A stretch of 28,188 nucleotides of DNA. Origin: Acidobacteriota bacterium. Lineage in GTDB: Bacteria > Acidobacteriota > Vicinamibacteria > Vicinamibacterales > 2-12-FULL-66-21. Below are positions 9,971 through 17,714 of this stretch, one piece after another (position 1 is the first letter of the stretch; each line of letters opens with the position of its first letter). The stretch covers positions 1 through 28,188 of the forward strand of contig JACDBQ010000511.1 in the NCBI GenBank assembly GCA_013694845.1. The letters are read 5' to 3'. Below the pieces are notes generated by a model. It did not search any database. It was given only the letters and a program-made list of their open reading frames with translations, and was not told where the DNA came from. The position numbers were made by a program, and so were the translations under genes.

Positions 9971-11721
9971 TGATCGACATACTCGCGCGCGCTTCTGTCG
10001 ACGGCGGGCTGATCGTCGGCGTGGTGTGGATCATCAATCACGCCGTGCGGCTGTCCCCTGCCGCCAGGGCCACATTGTGGTGGTGCGCGGCGGCGAAATT
10101 CGTCATGACCCTCGCCTGGGTCACCCCCGTCGGGGTCCCGATCCTTCCGGGCACGATGCCCCTCGTCGCGACAGGTGGATCCTCCATCTCGACCCCATCG
10201 ACGCGCGCGGCTGACGAAGGGACGATCGAACCACCGGCGGGCGCGCGCGGTGGCGGCGGCAACAGCCGGAGCAACGCCCTCAGCTGGACGTCTGTACTGG
10301 TCAGCCTCTGGGCCCTCGGCGTGGCGGTTTCCGGCGGATTGGCCGCATGGCGGTGGCGGCAATCGCGTCGCGTCGTCATGCGCTCGATCTGCGCGGGCTC
10401 GCGTCTGCAGCAGTCCGTCGACGATCTCGCTGCGATCGTCGGACTGCACCGCGTACCCAGGGTCAGGCTCTCCGACGAAGTCGAGTCCCCGCTCATCACC
10501 GGCTTGCGCGATCCGGTGATACTCGTCCCCGCGACACGCTTCTCGCAGCTGTCCGAGGACCAACAGCGCATGGCGCTCTGTCATGAGCTGGCGCACGTGC
10601 GCCGCGGCGACGTCTGGCTTGGCTGCATACCGGCGGTGGCCGAGCGCATCTTCTTCTTCCATCCACTCGCGAGGCTCGCCGCGCGGGAGTACGTGTTCTG
10701 GCGGGAGGCGGCCTGCGATGCCGCCGTTCTCGCGGCGCTCGAGACGGCACCGCAGGCGTATGGGCGCCTGCTGCTCGATCTCGGCGTGGCCCGGCCGCCC
10801 GCCACCCTCGGCGCCGCTGGCGCCGCCTGGTCGTTTTCGAGTTTGAAACGGAGGATCACCATGCTCAGCCATCCATCGAAGCCGTCCGTTCGCGGGCGGA
10901 TCGTCGCATCCGCCACCGTCGCGCTCGCCGTCTTCGCGATCGCTCCTTTGAGGCTGGTCGCGCGCCCCTCGGCGCCCGTTGCCGCCGGCAGTGAGGCCGT
11001 CGTACCGGCGAAGGCGCCGGTCGTCCGTCAGTCAGAAGTGCCACCAGAGCCGCAATCCAAACGTCGAACCGCGCCTGAGGACGACCTTCGGTTCGTGTTT
11101 CTGAGAGGGAACCGCCAGACCACGATGTCGGGCAGCACCGGTGACGTCGAACGCGCCCGACGCCTGCAGAAGTCGGGGGAACAGCTGCTCTGGCTCATCA
11201 AGGACGGCAAGCAATACGTCGTTCGGGATCCCAACCTGTTACGCGAGCTGCAGAACATCTGGGAGACGGTCAGCCGCGTCGGCGACGAGCAAGGGAAGGT
11301 CGGCGAGAAACAGGGCGCTCTCGGCACCCGGCAGGGGGAGCTTGGGGCCAATCAAGGCAAGCTCGGTGCGGAACAGGGCCTGATCGGAACCCGCCAGGGT
11401 CAGGTCGGCTCTCGTCAGGGATTGCTGGCCAGCCGCGAAGGACGCCGTCTGACCAGCGTCGAGCGCGCCGAGATCGAACGCGAGCGGCAGGAGCTCGACC
11501 AGCAGATGCGTACTCTGGACCGCGAGATGGCGCTGCTGGGGGAAAAGATGCAGGAGCTCGACAAACCGATGCGTGAGCTCGGCGATCAGATGGAGATCCT
11601 CGGGCGGGAGATGGACCTCCTGGGGCGGAAGATGGAGGAAGCCTCGGCGAAGGCGGATACCGAGATGCGCCGCCTGATCGAGCGAGCCATCGCCAGCGGA
11701 GCCGCGGAAGTCGTTGGTTAG
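9967..11721 (+). CDS. M56 (BlaR1/MecR1-like) membrane metalloprotease with QG heptapeptide repeats
   Basis: This 584-residue protein is the probable signalling partner of the upstream BlaI-type repressor. Hydrophobic segments lie at about 12-28, 34-60 and 100-122. The zinc protease site is HELAH (206-210), with E247 in REAACD as the likely third ligand. A last membrane segment lies at about 312-331. The remaining 250 residues should therefore be outside the cytoplasm, but they carry no penicillin-binding domain. Instead they hold a proline-rich linker, eight tandem heptapeptides of pattern (L/V)GxxQGx at 438-493, and a second helical part rich in MxxL and ExM heptads (about 504-570). What the outer part senses is unknown. 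The start is ATG 9967, with the ATGA overlap to blaI. ATG 9970 is also possible. Confidence 0.85.
   Translation: MMIDILARASVDGGLIVGVVWIINHAVRLSPAARATLWWCAAAKFVMTLAWVTPVGVPILPGTMPLVATGGSSISTPSTRAADEGTIEPPAGARGGGGNSRSNALSWTSVLVSLWALGVAVSGGLAAWRWRQSRRVVMRSICAGSRLQQSVDDLAAIVGLHRVPRVRLSDEVESPLITGLRDPVILVPATRFSQLSEDQQRMALCHELAHVRRGDVWLGCIPAVAERIFFFHPLARLAAREYVFWREAACDAAVLAALETAPQAYGRLLLDLGVARPPATLGAAGAAWSFSSLKRRITMLSHPSKPSVRGRIVASATVALAVFAIAPLRLVARPSAPVAAGSEAVVPAKAPVVRQSEVPPEPQSKRRTAPEDDLRFVFLRGNRQTTMSGSTGDVERARRLQKSGEQLLWLIKDGKQYVVRDPNLLRELQNIWETVSRVGDEQGKVGEKQGALGTRQGELGANQGKLGAEQGLIGTRQGQVGSRQGLLASREGRRLTSVERAEIERERQELDQQMRTLDREMALLGEKMQELDKPMRELGDQMEILGREMDLLGRKMEEASAKADTEMRRLIERAIASGAAEVVG
11278..11445 (+). 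repeat. Eight tandem 21-bp units encoding heptapeptide repeats
   Basis: Within the M56 gene the residues 438-493 form eight in-register heptapeptides: VGDEQGK, VGEKQGA, LGTRQGE, LGANQGK, LGAEQGL, IGTRQGQ, VGSRQGL, LASREGR. Position 1 is aliphatic, position 2 glycine, position 5 glutamine and position 6 glycine. The DNA units are diverged, so the pattern is kept at protein level rather than being a fresh DNA duplication. Confidence 0.9.
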
Positions 11722-11731
11722 CGGCGCCGAC

Positions 11732-12484
11732 TCACACCCCGGGTTTGTGCGCCACGAAGAGCTCGTAACCCGATTCGAGTTCGGAGTGCTCGAAGGGCAC
11801 CACCCTGGGTTCGAACCCTGCCGCTGAAAGTATCCGCAGCCAGGTGCCGCGCGGGAACAGCCCTTCGACGTGACGATCGTGAACGACGCGGGCCTCGCCG
11901 TCAGGCTCGCGCAGGATGTAGGCGTAGTCGACCGTATAGGTGCAGTCTGAGGGATCGGGATCCCAGCACCATTCCAGATATCGCAGGCTTCGTCCGGTGC
12001 CGTCGTGACCGCCATGGTCTGTGGCGCTCCGGAAGTTCTCTTTCACGAAATCCGGCGCGAACAACGCCGTCCCTCCGGGCCGGCAATGCACAAACGCCGT
12101 CGCCACCGCTGCGCGGAGATCCTCCTCGGTTGCCATGTACATCACCGCGTCGTGGACGAACACACAGTCGAACAGCGCTGCCAGCCTGACCGTGCGCATG
12201 TCCCCCGCGACATGCTCGCACTCCGGATTGAGGCGACGGCTGACCTCGAGCATCCCGGGCGAACGGTCCGCCAGGACGACACGCTCGAACGACCCTTTCA
12301 TATGGGAGGCATTGTTCCCACCCCCGCTTCCGAGTTCGAGCAGCGTCCGTGGAGATCGCGCGATCGCTTCGTTCAGAAATCCGAGGTAGGTGGCGGCTTC
12401 TTCAGCGTAGTCGGCGGGCGCCGACATCAACGGCCACCAGGACGCCAGTTCCGTGTACAACGTCGGTTGATCGTGCTGATCCAT
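11732..12484 (-). CDS. SAM-dependent methyltransferase (class I), substrate unknown
   Basis: This 250-residue protein has the Rossmann-type methyltransferase core. Motif I is LLELGSGGGNNA (48-59), followed by the acidic end of strand beta2 (VVLADRSPGML), a GDMRTVRL motif, FDCVFVHDAVMYM as motif IV, and a C-terminal half with many aromatic residues. Family relatives are annotated only as class I methyltransferases, and the target (small molecule or protein) cannot be read from sequence. The long open frame continues far upstream, but that part overlaps the zinc-ribbon gene antisense. ATG 12484 is the plausible start. It converges on the M56 gene, with only ten bases between the stops. Confidence 0.85.
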   Translation of the reverse strand: MDQHDQPTLYTELASWWPLMSAPADYAEEAATYLGFLNEAIARSPRTLLELGSGGGNNASHMKGSFERVVLADRSPGMLEVSRRLNPECEHVAGDMRTVRLAALFDCVFVHDAVMYMATEEDLRAAVATAFVHCRPGGTALFAPDFVKENFRSATDHGGHDGTGRSLRYLEWCWDPDPSDCTYTVDYAYILREPDGEARVVHDRHVEGLFPRGTWLRILSAAGFEPRVVPFEHSELESGYELFVAHKPGV

Positions 12485-12610
12485 GGATGAAGTGACCCTG
12501 CCGGGGCGCGGCCACCCTAGCAGCGCATGTCGGGGATGATACACTTCGACATTCACTCGCGCGAGGCCGTTGCAACCTTCAGCGGGTACAGAGATCAACG
12601 TCTCCCCTTG

Positions 12611-13345
12611 ATGCTCCCTGACCTTCAGCACCTCATTCACCTCCAGGAAATCGACTCCGCCACCGATCGCGCGCGTCGCCGCGTCGCGGACATCCCCGGG
12701 GCGCAACAAGCGCTGGAATCGCGGGCAGCGGAGCGCGCCGCCGCCGTGCAGAGCGTGAAGGACCGGATCGCCGCGACGTCGAATACCCGCCGTGAGATCG
12801 AAAAAGAGGTCGCCACCGTTCAGGCTCGCTTGTCCAAGTACAAAGACCAGCTGATGGCGGTCAAGACCAACAAGGAATACCAGGCGATGCAGACCGAGAT
12901 CGTCACCGCGGAGGGGCTGGTGCGGACGCAGGAGGATCGGCTGCTCGACCTCATGGAGATCAGCGAGAAGGAATCCGCCGAGCTCAAAACGGCCGAAACG
13001 TCCATGACGTCCGAACAGGCCGGGATCTCGGCGGAGCGGAAGGCGCTCGAGAGCGAGATCGCGATCCGGGAGGCCGAGCTGCAACGGCTGACGACCGAGC
13101 GGGCCCAGGTGGTCTCGCAGATCTCGAAGCAATCCTTGGTCATCTTCGACCGAGTGGCCCACGGACGGAAAGGCATCGCCGTCGCCGAAGCCCGGGAGGG
13201 CCTCTGCGTCGTCTGCCACGTACGGCTCCGGCCGCAGATGTTCAACGAGGTCCGCCGGAACGCGTCGATCGTCCAGTGCGACAGCTGCACGCGGATCCTG
13301 TATTTTGTCCCTCCGCCTGCCCCGGCCCCGACGGCACAGAGTTGA
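12611..13345 (+). CDS. Coiled-coil zinc-ribbon protein (CT398/COG1579 type)
   Basis: This 244-residue protein is a long antiparallel coiled coil (about 1-185) rich in alanine, glutamate and arginine, followed by a C-terminal zinc ribbon with CVVC and CDSC pairs. That is the layout of the Chlamydia CT398 family, thought to act as an adaptor; CT398 has been reported to bind sigma54 and a secretion component. ATG 12611 is preferred because family members begin a few residues before a LxxLQEID-like motif, which is LIHLQEID here. Longer starts at 12527 and 12536 remain possible, and no start has a strong ribosome site. Its TGA overlaps the probable TTG start of RNase HI (TTGA), so the two are likely co-translated. 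Confidence 0.85.
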   Translation: MLPDLQHLIHLQEIDSATDRARRRVADIPGAQQALESRAAERAAAVQSVKDRIAATSNTRREIEKEVATVQARLSKYKDQLMAVKTNKEYQAMQTEIVTAEGLVRTQEDRLLDLMEISEKESAELKTAETSMTSEQAGISAERKALESEIAIREAELQRLTTERAQVVSQISKQSLVIFDRVAHGRKGIAVAEAREGLCVVCHVRLRPQMFNEVRRNASIVQCDSCTRILYFVPPPAPAPTAQS

Positions 13346-13797
13346 TTACGGCGTACATCGACGGTGGCGCCCGGGGCAACCCCGGCCCGGCGGGATTCGG
13401 CGTTTACATCCAGCTGCCAGACGAGTCGGTGGAAGAGCTGCACGGCGGCCTCGGAGTCACCACCAACAATGTCGCGGAATACAACGGCCTGCTGGCGGCG
13501 TTGCGATGGGCCGTGGATCACGGTCATGCGGTTGTGCGCATCAGGGCGGATTCCGAGCTCCTCGTCAAGCAGATGCGCGGCGAGTACAAGGTCAAGCACG
13601 CCGGGCTCCAGCCCCTCGCCGCGAAGGCTCGGGCGCTGATCGGGCAGCTGGATCGCGTCACATTCGAACACGTGCGTCGCGAACAAAACAAAGAGGCCGA
13701 CCGGCTCTCGAATGTCGGCATGGACGAAGCCGAAGAGACCCTGCGCAACGCGCCGTATCATCACTCCGGCCCGTCCGGCCAGGGAGAACTCTTCTAG
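13342..13797 (+). CDS. rnhA: Ribonuclease HI
   Basis: This enzyme degrades the RNA strand of RNA/DNA hybrids (R-loops, primers). The catalytic carboxylates are all present: D7 in YIDGGARGNPGPAG, E46 in NNVAEYNGL, D70 in RADSELL and D120 in NKEADRLSN. The 151-residue form lacks the basic protrusion of the E. coli enzyme and resembles the shorter actinobacterial and archaeal type. The start is uncertain. TTG 13342 overlaps the preceding TGA and places the first strand directly after the initiator; an ATG at 13276 in the same frame would add 22 unconserved residues inside the zinc-ribbon gene. A tail of about 25 residues follows the fold. Confidence 0.92.
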   Translation: MITAYIDGGARGNPGPAGFGVYIQLPDESVEELHGGLGVTTNNVAEYNGLLAALRWAVDHGHAVVRIRADSELLVKQMRGEYKVKHAGLQPLAAKARALIGQLDRVTFEHVRREQNKEADRLSNVGMDEAEETLRNAPYHHSGPSGQGELF

Positions 13798-13884
13798 CTC
13801 ATTTTTAGCGCCGACATCGGATCTACCCGAGAAGCGCGCAGCGCTGGCACGGCCGCTGCTGCTGCGACGCGGAAAGCGCTCGTG

Positions 13885-13921
13885 TCGTCGTTCAACACTG
13901 AACCCCCAAGTGTTCGACGAC
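13885..13921. repeat. Intergenic hairpin between convergent rnhA and pgeF
   Basis: The arms 13885-13898 and 13908-13921 pair over 14 bases with two mismatches around a loop of nine bases. It lies between two convergent genes, 87 bases after the rnhA stop and 42 bases before the pgeF stop. It could end or protect either mRNA. No T-run follows on either strand, so it is not called a rho-independent terminator. Confidence 0.5.
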
Positions 13922-13962
13922 GCAGGTGGATGTCAGTTAGCGCGCGGTGTTCACGATGCCGT

Positions 13963-14727
13963 TCATCGTGCGCCTGTCCGGATCACCGCCGCCATCCGCC
14001 CCGCTGCCTGCCCCGCGGCGCGGTACGAGTGGAACACGTCATGATGCGTTCGCGTGCACAGGCCAGCCAGGTAAATCGATCCGCCGGCAATGCCGGCGTC
14101 TTCGAGTTGCTCTCGGTTCGCACGCCACAGATCGAGGTGTGGGCGCTTTCCCGTCTCACGGCTGAACCAGCGTTGCAGGGCGGGAGCATCGTGACCCGCC
14201 GCGCGGAATGCCTCCACGACTTCCTCGCCCATCTCCGCGCAGCATGCGCCGATCGAGGGTCCGATTGCGACAAGCAGGTCCTCGACGCGCGAGCCATAGG
14301 TCCCGGCCAACGCCGCGACTGCGGCCGGCGCGATCCGAAGCATCGTGCTGCGCCAGCCCGCATGAACGGCTGATATCACGCCGAGGCGTCGATCCGCGAT
14401 CAGGATCGGAGCGCAGTCGGCCACCCGGACGACAAGGGCGACGTCGGCATCATCGGTGATGACGGCGTCGGCTTCCGGCAGTATCCAGGGCTTCCCGGTG
14501 GCGGTCACCACCGTGCGTCCGTGGACCTGGTGCAGGAGGCGCAAACGGTCCGCATCCACTCCTGCAAACGTCGCCACCGACTGCCACTCGTCGGGATCGT
14601 CACGCAAGTCTAGCGTCGCCGCGGTATAAAAGTGCGGCGCAATCGCCTGCAGCGCCGTGCATCGCACCACTGGGCCCCACGGTGCTTGCGTCCATTCGAA
14701 TCCATCGTTAGGCTGGGGAACAGGCAT
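13963..14727 (-). CDS. pgeF: PgeF/YfiH laccase-domain protein (peptidoglycan editing factor / polyphenol oxidase family)
   Basis: Members of this family remove wrongly incorporated serine from the peptidoglycan peptide in E. coli. Others have purine nucleoside phosphorylase or adenosine deaminase activity, and the historic name is multicopper polyphenol oxidase. The 254-residue protein has the conserved metal ligands H69 in LLHQVHG, C105 in VADCAPIL and H122 in VHAGWRS, and the family ending SYRAAGQAAGRMAAVI. ATG 14727 is chosen because it gives an N-terminus of usual length; ATGs at 14733 and 14736 are close alternatives, and none has a clear ribosome site. Its start codon overlaps that of divergent acpS, so there is no intergenic promoter space. 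Confidence 0.88.
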   Translation of the reverse strand: MPVPQPNDGFEWTQAPWGPVVRCTALQAIAPHFYTAATLDLRDDPDEWQSVATFAGVDADRLRLLHQVHGRTVVTATGKPWILPEADAVITDDADVALVVRVADCAPILIADRRLGVISAVHAGWRSTMLRIAPAAVAALAGTYGSRVEDLLVAIGPSIGACCAEMGEEVVEAFRAAGHDAPALQRWFSRETGKRPHLDLWRANREQLEDAGIAGGSIYLAGLCTRTHHDVFHSYRAAGQAAGRMAAVIRTGAR

Positions 14728-15121
14728 GAACATCATCGGGCTGGGTTTCGATGCGACCGACATCCCGCGCATCGCTGACGTTTTCAAACGCTACGGCGAC
14801 CGTTTTCTCCGCCGGGTCTTCACTGATGGGGAGATCGCTTATTGTACGCGGCGTCGCGATCCTGCCCCCCACCTGGCCGGTCGGTTTGCCGCAAAAGAGG
14901 CGTGCATGAAAGCGCTGGGCACCGGGCACTCGCGCGGCGTCCTCTGGCGGGACATCGAGGTCATTCGCTACGCCGGCCCGCCGCAACTCCGGTTGCACGG
15001 GGGCGCCGCACGCCGAGCCGACCAGATGAAGGTGCAGAAATCGCTGCTGACGATCACCCATTCCGACGCATTGGCCATGGCGCAGGTCCTGCTCTTCGCA
15101 TCAGACGACTCCGCGAGTTGA
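14726..15121 (+). CDS. acpS: Holo-[acyl-carrier-protein] synthase AcpS
   Basis: AcpS transfers phosphopantetheine from CoA to acyl carrier protein and so activates it for fatty acid synthesis. The 131-residue protein shows the two signature motifs with the magnesium ligands D9 (GLGFDATDIPRI) and E58 (GRFAAKEACMKALGTG), the same positions as in E. coli. The frame is open further upstream to 14657, but ATG 14726 begins exactly at the conserved N-terminus and has GGGGAA about eight bases ahead. It is head-to-head with pgeF, with start codons sharing two bases (CATG), so the promoter must lie inside the pgeF coding sequence or upstream of it. Confidence 0.95.
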   Translation: MNIIGLGFDATDIPRIADVFKRYGDRFLRRVFTDGEIAYCTRRRDPAPHLAGRFAAKEACMKALGTGHSRGVLWRDIEVIRYAGPPQLRLHGGAARRADQMKVQKSLLTITHSDALAMAQVLLFASDDSAS

Positions 15122-15320
15122 CGTAGATCCGCGCGCCGCCCAGCCCCCCTCATCGCAGGCGCTCGCGACGCACGCCATAAGTCGCCGTCAGTCAACACCA
15201 TCCAACCGCGTTTCCCGCGATACCCGAAGGGCATCCCACTTGCCCTAGTCCAATCGGACACCGTCCCCGGCCGCCGAACTACCGACACGCGGACCCGGGG
15301 CGCACAATTGGGGAGATGCG
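15122..15320. other. Intergenic region between acpS and the small unknown gene
   Basis: No coding sequence, strong promoter or terminator is recognised in these 199 bases. The only clear signal is GGGGAG at 15310-15315, a ribosome binding site for the following gene. Confidence 0.5.
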
Positions 15321-15632
15321 ATGACGATCAAGATCCTGCCGAACGACAAAGGGAACCCGCCTGGGAAACTGGCGGACGCCGAGCTTCATTTCACGAGCGG
15401 GCCGCTCGAAGGCTTGAAGCTGATCGGGTTCTCGGTCTGGGAGCGCAAGACCGGCAACGGGAGAAACGTGACGTTCCCCGCGCGCCAGTATTCCGTCAAC
15501 GGCGAGCGCCGGAGCTTTTCGCTGCTGCGGCCGGTAGTCGACGCGACGGGCCAGGATCGCGTCCGGGATCTCGTCCTCGAGGCATACGGCGCCTACGAGG
15601 CGGAACACGCCGATCAGCCGACAACGGCCTGA
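15321..15632 (+). CDS. Small conserved-looking protein of unknown function (SpoVG-like pattern)
   Basis: The gene encodes 103 residues from ATG 15321, with GGGGAG five bases upstream, so expression is likely. I do not recognise a family with certainty. The order of features is loosely like SpoVG, a small RNA/DNA-binding regulator: a strand with LKLIGFSVWERK, then VTFPARQYSVNGERRSFSLLRPV (compare FIAMPSR...FRDIAHPI), then a closing helix DRVRDLVLEAYGAYEAE. The resemblance is only a by-eye pattern. There is no signal peptide, membrane segment or cysteine. It stands alone, converging on the radical SAM gene across a heptamer array. Confidence 0.75.
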   Translation: MTIKILPNDKGNPPGKLADAELHFTSGPLEGLKLIGFSVWERKTGNGRNVTFPARQYSVNGERRSFSLLRPVVDATGQDRVRDLVLEAYGAYEAEHADQPTTA

Positions 15633-15758
15633 AGAAACTCAGAACTCAGAGCTCGAACTCACCAGGCCAAGGCTGAATTGAACTTCTGAGGGCCGGGGTC
15701 GGGGGCCGGAGCCCGGGGTCCGGAGCCCGGATTCCGGGTTTCCGGGTTCTGAGCTTCA
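15633..15758. repeat. Two adjoining heptamer arrays between convergent genes
   Basis: Directly after the stop of the small unknown gene lie TCAGAAC and TCAGAGC units (from about 15639). From about 15690 a longer GC-rich run follows with 7-bp units of the type CCGGAGC, CCGGGGT, CCGGAGC, CCGGATT, CCGGGTT. The end, GGGTTCTGAGCTT, is partly complementary to the beginning (AACTCAGAAC). The array reaches the TGA of the minus-strand radical SAM gene at 15756-15758. Confidence 0.7.
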
Positions 15759-17501
15759 TCCGAGCACTGGCAGAAACTTCGCGTTTTCTTTCTGCCGCTT
15801 TGGTGGCAGGGTCCACTCGGCGCGGAGTCCCTTCTCGAACTCCGACTTGAAGAAGGACGCCTTCATGCCGCCATCGATGATGTCCCACGGCAGCACGGCG
15901 TCCGCCGAGCGGTCGCGGAAGATGTAGAACGAGGCATCGAGACCCGCCTCCGCCACCGCGGCGCGCCAGTTGCCTCCATTGCGCTCCGCGGCTTCGATGG
16001 CCGGGGCCATCCGTCTGTCACCGAGCGAGAGCAGCGCCTGGTAATACGAATGACGTTCAGACTTGATGTTGAAGTAAACGTTATCGATGCCCGACAGCAT
16101 CTGTCTCAGTCGCTTCGCCTTGCGCTCGGTGACAACGGGGTCTTCCATCGGCAACCACTGGTATGCGGTCCCCGGCTTCGGGATCAGCGGGTTGACGCTG
16201 CCGACGATGCGACCGAGGCGGCCGCGGCTGCGCCCGTGCTTGAGCATGATCTCGCGCATCTGGACCGTCAAGTCGCGGATCCCCTCGAGGTCCTCGTCTT
16301 GTTCGGTCGGCAACCCGATCATGTAATAGAGCTTCAGGTTGTCCATGCCGCCACCGAAGATCAGTTCCGCCGCGTGCAGGATCTCCTCGTTGGTGACCGT
16401 TTTGTTGATCACGCGTCGCAATCGATCCGATCCGGCCTCGGGCGCAATGGTGATGGACTTCTCGCCGCTTCGCCGAAGCAGATCGATGATCGGGGCCGTC
16501 AGGTCGTCGAGCCGAAGGGAGGCGGGGCTGATGGAATAGCCCATGTCGAGGAGACTCGTCAGGATCCGCTCGATCTCGGGGTGGTCGCACAGCGCGATCG
16601 ACACCAGGCCCGCCTTGGACGAATGCACCTTGGCCTGGCGGGCGAGCTCCAGGATCCGGTCGGCGCTGAACGCGCGGACCGGCAGGTAGTTGTAGCCAGC
16701 CCAGCAGAACCGGCAGAGATTCGCGCATCCGCGCACTACCTCGATCAGGAAGCGGGAGCCGAATTCCGTGTCCGGCGTGAAAATCGACGTTGCGGGTGGA
16801 TCGAGGCGTTCAGTCGACTTGACGGCGGCCTTCTTCACTACCGGCGGCGCGTTGGTGCCGGGTTTCGCCACGAAGGCTGCGATGGTCCCATCGTCCGCGT
16901 AATGCACGTCGTAGAACGATGGAATGTAGAAGCCGCGCTCAGCGGCGAGTCGTCGCAGCAAGTCCTCACGGTCGGACGCCTCGCGCAGGCCGCTCATCAG
17001 CGACGGGATCAGCACTTCTCCTTCGCCGGCGGCAATCACGTCGGCAAACGGCGCCAGGGGCTCGGGGTTCACGAACGTCACGGCGCCCCCGACCACCACC
17101 AGAGGGTGCCGGGCGTTCCGGGCGGCGGCCCGAACGGGGAGCTTCGCCAGGCGGAGCATGGTGACGATGTTGGTGTAGTCCCACTCGAAGGACACCGAGA
17201 ACGCAATGACGTCGAACTCCGAAACCGGGGTCTGCGATTCGAGCGTCACGAGCTGCGTGCCCGACGCGAGCTGATCCTGCAGCTCCTGCTTGGGCGGAAG
17301 AAAGGCACGCTCGCACACGACATCGTCGAGGTCGTTGAAGAGCCGGTAGACGGTCTGATACCCGAGGCTGGACATGCCGACGAAGTAGGTGTTCGGGAAG
17401 ACGAGGGCGACGCGCAGCCGGCCGCCGTGCGTCTTGCGCACGTAGCCGACTTCGCGCGAGAGAACGTCACGCGCGCGCTCGCGGGGCTGCAGTTTCTTCA
17501 T
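15756..17501 (-). CDS. B12-binding-domain radical SAM protein, TIGR03960-like
   Basis: This 581-residue protein has an N-terminal cobalamin-binding-like alpha/beta domain (about 28-170, containing VALVFPNTYFVGMSSLGYQ and VVGGAVTFVNPEPLAPFADVIAAGEGE). The radical SAM domain has its [4Fe-4S] cysteines at C259, C263 and C266 (GCANLCRFC). A C-terminal part of unknown role follows. The sequence pattern fits the uncharacterised TIGR03960 family. In many bacteria that family is paired with or fused to a TIGR03936/DUF2344 protein, which is not found in the window. The reaction is unknown, although related proteins suggest a role in RNA or cofactor modification. The start is ATG 17501, with no strong ribosome site. 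It follows ftsZ in the same direction after 213 bases and could be its own unit. Confidence 0.88.
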   Translation of the reverse strand: MKKLQPRERARDVLSREVGYVRKTHGGRLRVALVFPNTYFVGMSSLGYQTVYRLFNDLDDVVCERAFLPPKQELQDQLASGTQLVTLESQTPVSEFDVIAFSVSFEWDYTNIVTMLRLAKLPVRAAARNARHPLVVVGGAVTFVNPEPLAPFADVIAAGEGEVLIPSLMSGLREASDREDLLRRLAAERGFYIPSFYDVHYADDGTIAAFVAKPGTNAPPVVKKAAVKSTERLDPPATSIFTPDTEFGSRFLIEVVRGCANLCRFCWAGYNYLPVRAFSADRILELARQAKVHSSKAGLVSIALCDHPEIERILTSLLDMGYSISPASLRLDDLTAPIIDLLRRSGEKSITIAPEAGSDRLRRVINKTVTNEEILHAAELIFGGGMDNLKLYYMIGLPTEQDEDLEGIRDLTVQMREIMLKHGRSRGRLGRIVGSVNPLIPKPGTAYQWLPMEDPVVTERKAKRLRQMLSGIDNVYFNIKSERHSYYQALLSLGDRRMAPAIEAAERNGGNWRAAVAEAGLDASFYIFRDRSADAVLPWDIIDGGMKASFFKSEFEKGLRAEWTLPPKRQKENAKFLPVLG

Positions 17502-17714
17502 TCGAGATGAGCGGCTTTGCTGTTCAGGGCCGCGGGATGCGTTGGGAGAACGACGGAGACGTCGAGCCGGTGCGCGCGATGGAGCTCAAGAGGCGGCGTT
17601 CGCGCGTGCCTTGGATTTATCTAGTTTACCACGCGGCTCCGAGACCGCTCGAGGCGGTCCCGGACACGTATGACGGCGCAGGCATCACGCCGCACGCCGC
17701 GGTCGCCGAGTCAT
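17502..17714. other. Non-coding gap between ftsZ and the radical SAM gene
   Basis: These 213 bases hold no convincing gene. A small hairpin (17641-17648 with 17654-17661, one mismatch) lies 54 bases after the ftsZ stop in the minus-strand direction and may contribute to ending the dcw transcript, though no T-run follows. Just beyond it an AT-rich island (17614-17628, including TAAACT and TAGATA on the minus strand) could be the -10 region of a promoter for the radical SAM gene. No good -35 box is visible. Confidence 0.4.

Noticed and set aside
9575..11721. Beta-lactam resistance operon
   Set aside because: The repressor and protease resemble BlaI/BlaR1, but no beta-lactamase or penicillin-binding protein gene is present and the sensor domain is missing, so a resistance role is not supported.
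12485..13219. N-terminal extension of the methyltransferase frame
   Set aside because: The extension is antisense to the zinc-ribbon gene and has no family similarity. The methyltransferase fold is complete from ATG 12484.
16050..17510. 486-codon plus-strand frame opposite the radical SAM gene
   Set aside because: It is a shadow of a gene with clear CxxxCxxC and other motifs on the minus strand.
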